Source of the DNA: Emticicia sp943368675
GTDB lineage: Bacteria; Bacteroidota; Bacteroidia; Cytophagales; Spirosomataceae
Length of the DNA: 10,085 nt
Direction of reading: 5' to 3'
Assembly: GCA_943368675.1 (NCBI GenBank)
Contig: CALRLN020000168.1
Coordinates: 1-10,085 of the forward strand
Below, in pieces: positions 6,063 to 10,085 of this stretch (within the stretch, counting starts at the first letter, position 1; the number at the start of each line of letters is the position of its first letter). Below the pieces are notes generated by a model. That model searched no databases, was not told the DNA's origin, and saw nothing but the letters and a program-made list of their open reading frames with translations. The position numbers and the translations under genes are program-made.

Positions 6063-8474
6063 ATGTCTAAATCCAAAGACAAGGCAGGCGAACTTCGTTC
6101 TGTTGGTGAGGCTACCAGGCCTAATCTATTACATTTTCAATACTTGCCTCTATACGCACAATATCTTCTGGAAAAACGAATAGAAGATTTTACGCGTAAA
6201 CTGCTGGATGTTTCAAGGGAAATAAGCTTACCCTTATTGAAACTCCTTGAAAACATGCCCGAAGATGAACTGATTCGGTTGTCTATTCAGGGTACAAAAG
6301 AGCTTCTGGGTTATTTCGTTTCTAATACCATAGAAGAGTTTATCGATGTATCGTTAAAAAAATGGACTGAAAACCAGCTTATTGTGGTGCAGAACGATGA
6401 GATTGTAGCACAGGATATTTCAGGCGGAAGTTTTGCACGCAGGAAAGCCTTTCGTCATTTCCTTCCCGATTATACCACTGATCTGGCTCTATATAATAAT
6501 ATCCTTGAGGAGCTCGACCTCTTTATACTGACTGTTGAAGAAAGATCTTACTATACCTTATTCAACATCAAGCAGCAAAAAATAAATGAGCATCTCTATT
6601 TTATCGAAAAAGTAAACAATACCTTACCGGGCATTATTTATGTGTTTGATGTAATTGAACAAAAAGAAATTTACTCAACTAATAAAAGAGAAGAACTGAT
6701 CGGTTTCAGCACTGAAGAAATCAAAGGTTTTGGCCGCAATGTACTCTCTGCCTTACTTCACCCCGACGATTTGGAGAAAAGATTAGCTCACCTCAACAAC
6801 TTTGCATCGGCTGCCGATGGTGAGATACGTAGCCTTGAGTACCGGGTTAAAAATAAAAGAGGGGGATATCATTGGCAACGCGTCTATGAAACCATATTCA
6901 AAAGAAATGAAGAGGGAGTACCATCGCAGATTATCGGGATGTCGCTCGATATTAATAAAGAAAAAGAAGCCGCACAGAAACTACAATTGCGTGAGCAACA
7001 GCTCAATGAAGCACAGGAAATAGCAGGTTTGGGTAGTTTTGAATGGGATCTGCAAGGCGATAACTCGCTCTATTCAGACCAGTTACTGAAAATATTTGAA
7101 TTTGAAGAAGGCAAAGACTATCTCACGTTCCTGCAATTTGTACACCCCGGCGATCAGGCAATGCTCACTGCGGCTATTAACGAAGCCATAACCGGCGAAG
7201 GTAAATATGAATGCGAATACCGCTATAAGAAAGACACAGAAAAAGTTATCTGGTCACGCGGGCTGGTTACTTTTCAGGATGGTAAGCCGATTAAGATGCG
7301 CGGCACAGTAATGGATATTACCGAGCGCCACGATATGCTTCAACAACTGGAACATACCATTGAGCTTCATAAACAAGCGCAGGCACTCACGCATATCGGT
7401 AACTGGAGCTGGAATATACCTGCTAACAAAATTGAGTGGAGCGATGAAATGTACCGCATCTATGGACTTGAACCTCAATCAGAAGAAATACACTTTGAGC
7501 GATTCCTTTCTCTGGTTCATCCCGAAGACCGTAAACGCCGCCTGGAAGAAATACAAAAAACCCTACAGACACATATAGCCGAAGATTATGTGATACGTAT
7601 ATTGTGGGATAACGGCACCCAAAGGATATTGCAAGGCAAGGGTGAGCTAATTCTGGATGAATTTAACAAACCTTTTAAACTGACCGGTACCTGCCAGGAC
7701 GTAACCGAGCAATACAGGATTAATCAGCAACTGGAACTGAAAAACCTTGAGCTCCAGCGTAGTAACGAAGAGCTAACCTCGTTTAATTATATAGCCAGCC
7801 ATGATTTACAGGAACCTCTGCGAAAGATAAAACTATTCAGCAACAGGATTTTCGAGAAAGATTTTGACGCATTATCGCCCACAGCCAGAGAGTTTTTGCC
7901 ACGCATCATCAGTGCAGCCAGCCAGATGCAGAAACTAATGAACGACCTGCTTGCATTTTCGAGAGCCACTTCTGTTGATAAAGTATTTGAGAAAACAGAC
8001 TTAAATTTTTTGCTTGAAGATGTAAAGAATACATTCAAAGAAAGCATTGAAGAGAGAAACATAAGTATTAAAAGCACAACACTCCCGGAATTAACTCTTA
8101 TTCCATTCCAGTTCAGGCAATTATTAGAAAACATCATTGGCAATGCCATTAAATACAGCAAAGATGATGGTCAGGTTGAAATAAAAATCAGCTCAAATAT
8201 TGTATCAGGCAATTCATACGTAAATCAGGGGGCCGTAGCCGAAAAAAACTACCATCTTCTGAGCATCAGTGATAATGGCATTGGTTTCGACCAGCAATAT
8301 GAACAGAAGATATTTGAACTTTTTCAACGCCTTCATAATAAAAATGAATATTCGGGTACTGGTATTGGTCTGGCCATCTGTAAAAAAATTATTCAGAACC
8401 ATCACGGATTCATTACCGCAACCGGAGAACAAGGCAAAGGCGCTACATTCAATGTTTTTACACCTTTGAACTAG
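6063..8474 (+). CDS. Soluble sensor histidine kinase with three PAS domains
   Basis: This 803-residue kinase shows no signal peptide or membrane segment and so senses inside the cell. Residues about 20-175 are a mainly helical domain of uncertain type, with some likeness to RsbRD_N/RsbR N-terminal bundles. Three PAS folds follow at about 183-300, 315-420 and 436-548, each ending in a D(I/V)-type motif (MSLDINKEK, VMDITERHD, CQDVTEQYR). The second and third have the PAS_3-like VHPGD or VHPED turn. A short coiled coil leads to the HisKA domain with His580 in SHDLQEPLR. The ATPase domain has N694 in the N-box (NIIGNAIKYSK), D737 in the G1 box (DNGIGF), an FELFQRL F-box and GTGIGL at 765-770. The phospho-acceptor and all ATP-binding motifs are intact. 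The partner is presumably the receiver protein encoded just upstream; the ligand is unknown. Confidence 0.92.
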   Translation: MSKSKDKAGELRSVGEATRPNLLHFQYLPLYAQYLLEKRIEDFTRKLLDVSREISLPLLKLLENMPEDELIRLSIQGTKELLGYFVSNTIEEFIDVSLKKWTENQLIVVQNDEIVAQDISGGSFARRKAFRHFLPDYTTDLALYNNILEELDLFILTVEERSYYTLFNIKQQKINEHLYFIEKVNNTLPGIIYVFDVIEQKEIYSTNKREELIGFSTEEIKGFGRNVLSALLHPDDLEKRLAHLNNFASAADGEIRSLEYRVKNKRGGYHWQRVYETIFKRNEEGVPSQIIGMSLDINKEKEAAQKLQLREQQLNEAQEIAGLGSFEWDLQGDNSLYSDQLLKIFEFEEGKDYLTFLQFVHPGDQAMLTAAINEAITGEGKYECEYRYKKDTEKVIWSRGLVTFQDGKPIKMRGTVMDITERHDMLQQLEHTIELHKQAQALTHIGNWSWNIPANKIEWSDEMYRIYGLEPQSEEIHFERFLSLVHPEDRKRRLEEIQKTLQTHIAEDYVIRILWDNGTQRILQGKGELILDEFNKPFKLTGTCQDVTEQYRINQQLELKNLELQRSNEELTSFNYIASHDLQEPLRKIKLFSNRIFEKDFDALSPTAREFLPRIISAASQMQKLMNDLLAFSRATSVDKVFEKTDLNFLLEDVKNTFKESIEERNISIKSTTLPELTLIPFQFRQLLENIIGNAIKYSKDDGQVEIKISSNIVSGNSYVNQGAVAEKNYHLLSISDNGIGFDQQYEQKIFELFQRLHNKNEYSGTGIGLAICKKIIQNHHGFITATGEQGKGATFNVFTPLN

Positions 8475-8484
8475 AACAAAACTG

Positions 8485-8547
8485 ACTGCCCGCATCTGGC
8501 TATCGTTTCAGAGGATTTGTCTATTCGATACCATGAGCCAGGGCAGT
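8485..8547. repeat. Imperfect inverted repeat after the histidine kinase gene
   Basis: ACTGCCC (8485-8491) pairs with GGGCAGT (8541-8547), TGGCT (8497-8501) with AGCCA (8536-8540), and ATCG (8502-8505) with CGAT (8526-8529), with bulges on both sides. It begins 11 bp past the kinase stop and would stabilise or end the mRNA. No T-run follows directly. A weaker 7-bp hairpin (8551-8557 with 8566-8572) and then five T's (8578-8582) come next and may complete a terminator. Confidence 0.45.
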
Positions 8548-8627
8548 GCCTTTGAAAATGCAAGGTTTCAAACGCAATTTTTCCTTCCGACTATTATCCT
8601 TAACTGATACAGCAAGCCTTTTTCAAT

Positions 8628-8699
8628 ATCCCGCAGGGATAATATATAGGTAGAAAATAATGAAAATCAGAAATTGCAAGTCCCGTAGGGAGGATATAT
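8628..8699 (+). repeat. Two copies of a short palindrome-led repeat (TCCCGYAGGGA..ATATAT)
   Basis: Copy 1 (8629-8647) and copy 2 (8681-8699) agree at 16 of 19 positions and start 52 bp apart. Each begins with a mini-hairpin, TCCC-GCA-GGGA or TCCC-GTA-GGGA, extended to ATCCC/GGGAT in copy 1, followed by ATATAT. They look like members of a dispersed intergenic repeat family. The rest of the 372-bp gap (8475-8846) contains no gene and no convincing promoter for the APS kinase gene. Confidence 0.55.
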
Positions 8700-8846
8700 T
8701 AAAACCTTTAAACCTATTTCACCCAACGAGTCTGGAATAAATTTAAGTATTTTCATAAATCAAATTTATTTTCTGGCCTTTTTTAGCAGAGAATTGATTA
8801 TTTAGTTATTATTGATGCTGGAAGAAATCAGTAATTAAAGATCAGC

Positions 8847-9350
8847 TTGGAAAACAAATGTATATGGCTCCTGGGATTGTCCGGAGCTGGAAAAACAACT
8901 TTAGCAAACAGCATTGCTGCCAAGTTACCCGCGCAAAAAGTGAAGATTTTAGATGGGGATATTTTGCGTCAGGGTATTAATAAAGACCTTGGCTTTTCAA
9001 AAAATGACCGTTTAGAAAACGTAAGGAGAACGGCAGAAATCGCCAGGTTGTTTATTGATGAGGGCTATTGGGTAATCGTGGCACTTATCACTCCCTTTGA
9101 AGCAATGAGACAAAATAACCGCAGAATCTTGGGCGAAAAATATATTGAAGTTTTTGTAGATACTCCTATAAGCGTTTGTGAGCAACGTGATCCGAAGGGA
9201 TTATATGCAAAAGTTGCTCAAAATCAGCTGAAAAATTTTACCGGAAAAGATTCTCCTTTTGAACGCCCATTGGCTCCTGACCTGACAATTTTTACGGAAA
9301 CTAACACAATTGACCAATGCAGCGAACAGATAATCAACTTTGTATTATGA
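8847..9350 (+). CDS. cysC: Adenylylsulfate (APS) kinase
   Basis: This 167-residue cytosolic P-loop kinase should convert APS plus ATP to PAPS plus ADP, the step that supplies activated sulfate for sulfotransferases or for reduction. The Walker A loop is GLSGAGKT (10-17). The family signature follows as LDGDILRQGINKDLGFSKNDR (35-55) and ENVRR (57-61), then a VIVALITPFEAMR strand-turn, the FVDTP strand and the FTGKDSPFE lid with the substrate-closing region. Lengths of 165-200 are usual. The start must be TTG at 8847: the frame is closed by TAA at 8832 and holds no ATG before the P-loop. No ATP sulfurylase gene (cysD/cysN) adjoins it here. Its stop overlaps by 6 bp the stop of the convergent lasso B2 gene. 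The assignment is by motif; a related kinase with another substrate is possible. Confidence 0.88.
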   Translation: MENKCIWLLGLSGAGKTTLANSIAAKLPAQKVKILDGDILRQGINKDLGFSKNDRLENVRRTAEIARLFIDEGYWVIVALITPFEAMRQNNRRILGEKYIEVFVDTPISVCEQRDPKGLYAKVAQNQLKNFTGKDSPFERPLAPDLTIFTETNTIDQCSEQIINFVL

Positions 9351-9779
9351 GAAAATTGTCTGGACAGAGTATTCCTCAACAATACAGAAACCTGTAACAA
9401 ATTCTTCATTGACCATTGTCCAGGCATGGCCTTCAATGATACCAGCCTGGTTTTTCTTGAATCCTACATAAATCATATAGGGTATCTTATAGAATCTGCA
9501 AAGTATTTTTGCCTGAAGTGCCTGATGCCGACATACGTTTTCCCAGGGGCTGTATTTACTGATTACTCTTATGGCAATACTAATATCTTTCACCAAAGCC
9601 ATATCCACTCCATCCTGCCGGGTGGGAATGGGTTTATTCATTTCACCAAATCTGGCCTTTTTTCTAAAAAACCTAAACGCAAAATAACTGTATAATGAAA
9701 GCGGTACTACCACTGCCAGAAGTACTTTCCGGCGCAGTGAAAGCTTAAAAAAAACAGGTATTTTACTACGAAATTTCAT
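9345..9779 (-). CDS. Lasso peptide biosynthesis B2 protein (transglutaminase-like leader peptidase)
   Basis: This 144-residue protein looks like the B2 half of a split lasso-peptide B enzyme (Transglut_core3 family), the cysteine protease that removes the leader from the precursor before ring closure. Residues about 60-78 give the IAIRVISKYSPWE helix. The catalytic Cys83 sits in the block ENVCRHQALQAKILCR, followed by the strand YMIYVGFKK and the catalytic His118 in EGHAWTMV. Where many homologues have Asp-Gly six residues after the His, this one has Asn124-Glu125. A hydrophobic stretch at 19-38 may contact the membrane or membrane-bound partners. The ATG at 9779 is chosen because it overlaps the TAA of the upstream B1 gene by one base (TAATG). 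An ATG 20 codons earlier (9839) would place a cysteine-rich nonsense-like leader inside B1. Confidence 0.8.
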   Translation of the reverse strand: MKFRSKIPVFFKLSLRRKVLLAVVVPLSLYSYFAFRFFRKKARFGEMNKPIPTRQDGVDMALVKDISIAIRVISKYSPWENVCRHQALQAKILCRFYKIPYMIYVGFKKNQAGIIEGHAWTMVNEEFVTGFCIVEEYSVQTIFS

Positions 9780-10036
9780 TATACAATATATTTTTCTCTG
9801 GCTAAAAAAGCAAGCGCTTCGGCTACATCGGTTCTGCATTCTTCTTCCGAAATAGCATATTCAGCACATAATTTTTGCACGATACTGTCTACATCAAGTC
9901 CCTGCTCGATTCCCTTCAGAATTTTAAACAATGTCTCATTAAGCGACACGTATTTATTGGTTTCAATTTCAAACAATACTCCTTCATTACCTAGTTCCGT
10001 GATCAGAACTTTCTCGCTGTTAATTGTATATTTCAT
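9779..10036 (-). CDS. PqqD-family RRE protein (lasso peptide B1)
   Basis: This 85-residue protein is a PqqD-like RiPP recognition element, a small winged-helix domain that binds the leader peptide of a ribosomally made precursor and delivers it to the modifying enzymes. The fold is seen as three short strands (VLITELGNEGVLFEIETNKY with the conserved YVSLNET turn), then helices at about 34-45, 49-60 and 64-80. Typical members are 80-95 residues. It is stop/start-coupled (TAATG) to the B2 protease gene, the standard B1-B2 order of split lasso systems. It is preceded after 15 nt by the end of another gene on the same strand. PqqD-like proteins also serve other RiPP classes; the B2 neighbour is what points to a lasso peptide. 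Confidence 0.83.
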   Translation of the reverse strand: MKYTINSEKVLITELGNEGVLFEIETNKYVSLNETLFKILKGIEQGLDVDSIVQKLCAEYAISEEECRTDVAEALAFLAREKYIV

Positions 10037-10051
10037 TAATGTTTATAGGGT

Positions 10052-10085
10052 TTACCAATAGCCAAACTCCTGCATCATTGGTTTG
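10052..10085 (-). CDS. 3' end of an upstream gene in the lasso operon (partial)
   Basis: The minus strand at the right edge is open for 10 codons (KPMMQEFGYW) and ends at TAA (10054-10052), 15 nt before the B1 start. Given the operon, it could be the C-terminus of the lasso cyclase (asparagine-synthetase-like) or of the precursor peptide. Ten residues are too few to decide, and a non-coding spacer is also possible. Confidence 0.35.
   Translation of the reverse strand, partial: KPMMQEFGYW

Noticed and set aside
7787..8161. 124-codon minus-strand frame within the histidine kinase
   Set aside because: It is antisense to the conserved HisKA/ATPase region and hydrophobic only as a by-product of that coding strand.
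9426..9695. Plus-strand 89-codon frame opposite the lasso B2 gene
   Set aside because: It is antisense to the Cys/His-bearing B2 sequence and has no family likeness.
9780..9839. Upstream ATG giving the B2 protein 20 extra residues
   Set aside because: The extension lies wholly inside the B1 gene, is Cys/Arg-rich and unlike the family; the coupled TAATG start is far better.
1..10085. CRISPR array, tRNA or rRNA genes, transposase or integrase genes
   Set aside because: I looked for regular repeat-spacer units, cloverleaf-like segments and DDE or tyrosine recombinase motifs and saw none.

Overview
The window most likely comes from a Bacteroidota chromosome, probably the Sphingobacteriaceae (Pedobacter/Mucilaginibacter type). 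The reasons are the AT-rich intergenic DNA, the lack of Shine-Dalgarno sequences, several TAnnTTTG promoter boxes, a large TonB-dependent receptor of the OMP_b-brl_3 type, a secreted DUF1080 protein and the family resemblance of nearly every protein. The genus is inference; no rRNA or other marker gene is present.

Left part (1-1506): the 3' end of a YceI-like gene converges, across a strong two-way terminator, on a minus-strand toxin-antitoxin pair (DUF1778/TacA-type antitoxin and TacT/AtaT-type GNAT toxin). The two genes overlap by about 59 bp. The pair is preceded by a palindromic operator that overlaps its promoter box. A doublet of small hairpins, probably a decayed dispersed repeat, lies between it and the next gene.

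Middle (1507-5613): two minus-strand genes encode exported proteins, an 804-residue TonB-dependent outer-membrane receptor-like protein without a SusD partner, and a 254-residue DUF1080 (3-keto-disaccharide hydrolase-like) protein. The 672-bp gap between them holds two near-identical palindromes 55 bp apart that bracket a Bacteroidota-type promoter pointing at the receptor gene. It also holds a nested inverted-repeat structure and an intrinsic terminator.

Right-middle (5614-8474): a plus-strand operon of a single-domain response regulator and a soluble three-PAS histidine kinase, 11 nt apart and presumably a cognate pair. The kinase has a helical N-terminal domain that I cannot assign firmly.

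Right end (8475-10085): a 372-bp gap with hairpins and two copies of a short TCCCGYAGGGA repeat precedes a cysC-like APS kinase gene with a TTG start. This gene converges, with a 6-bp overlap, on a minus-strand operon encoding a lasso-peptide leader-binding protein (PqqD/RRE, B1) and a lasso-peptide leader protease (transglutaminase-like, B2). The last 34 bases are the 3' end of a further gene in that operon. The window therefore ends inside what is probably a lasso-peptide (RiPP) cluster, and the precursor and cyclase should lie just beyond the right edge. This is the most promising lead in the window.
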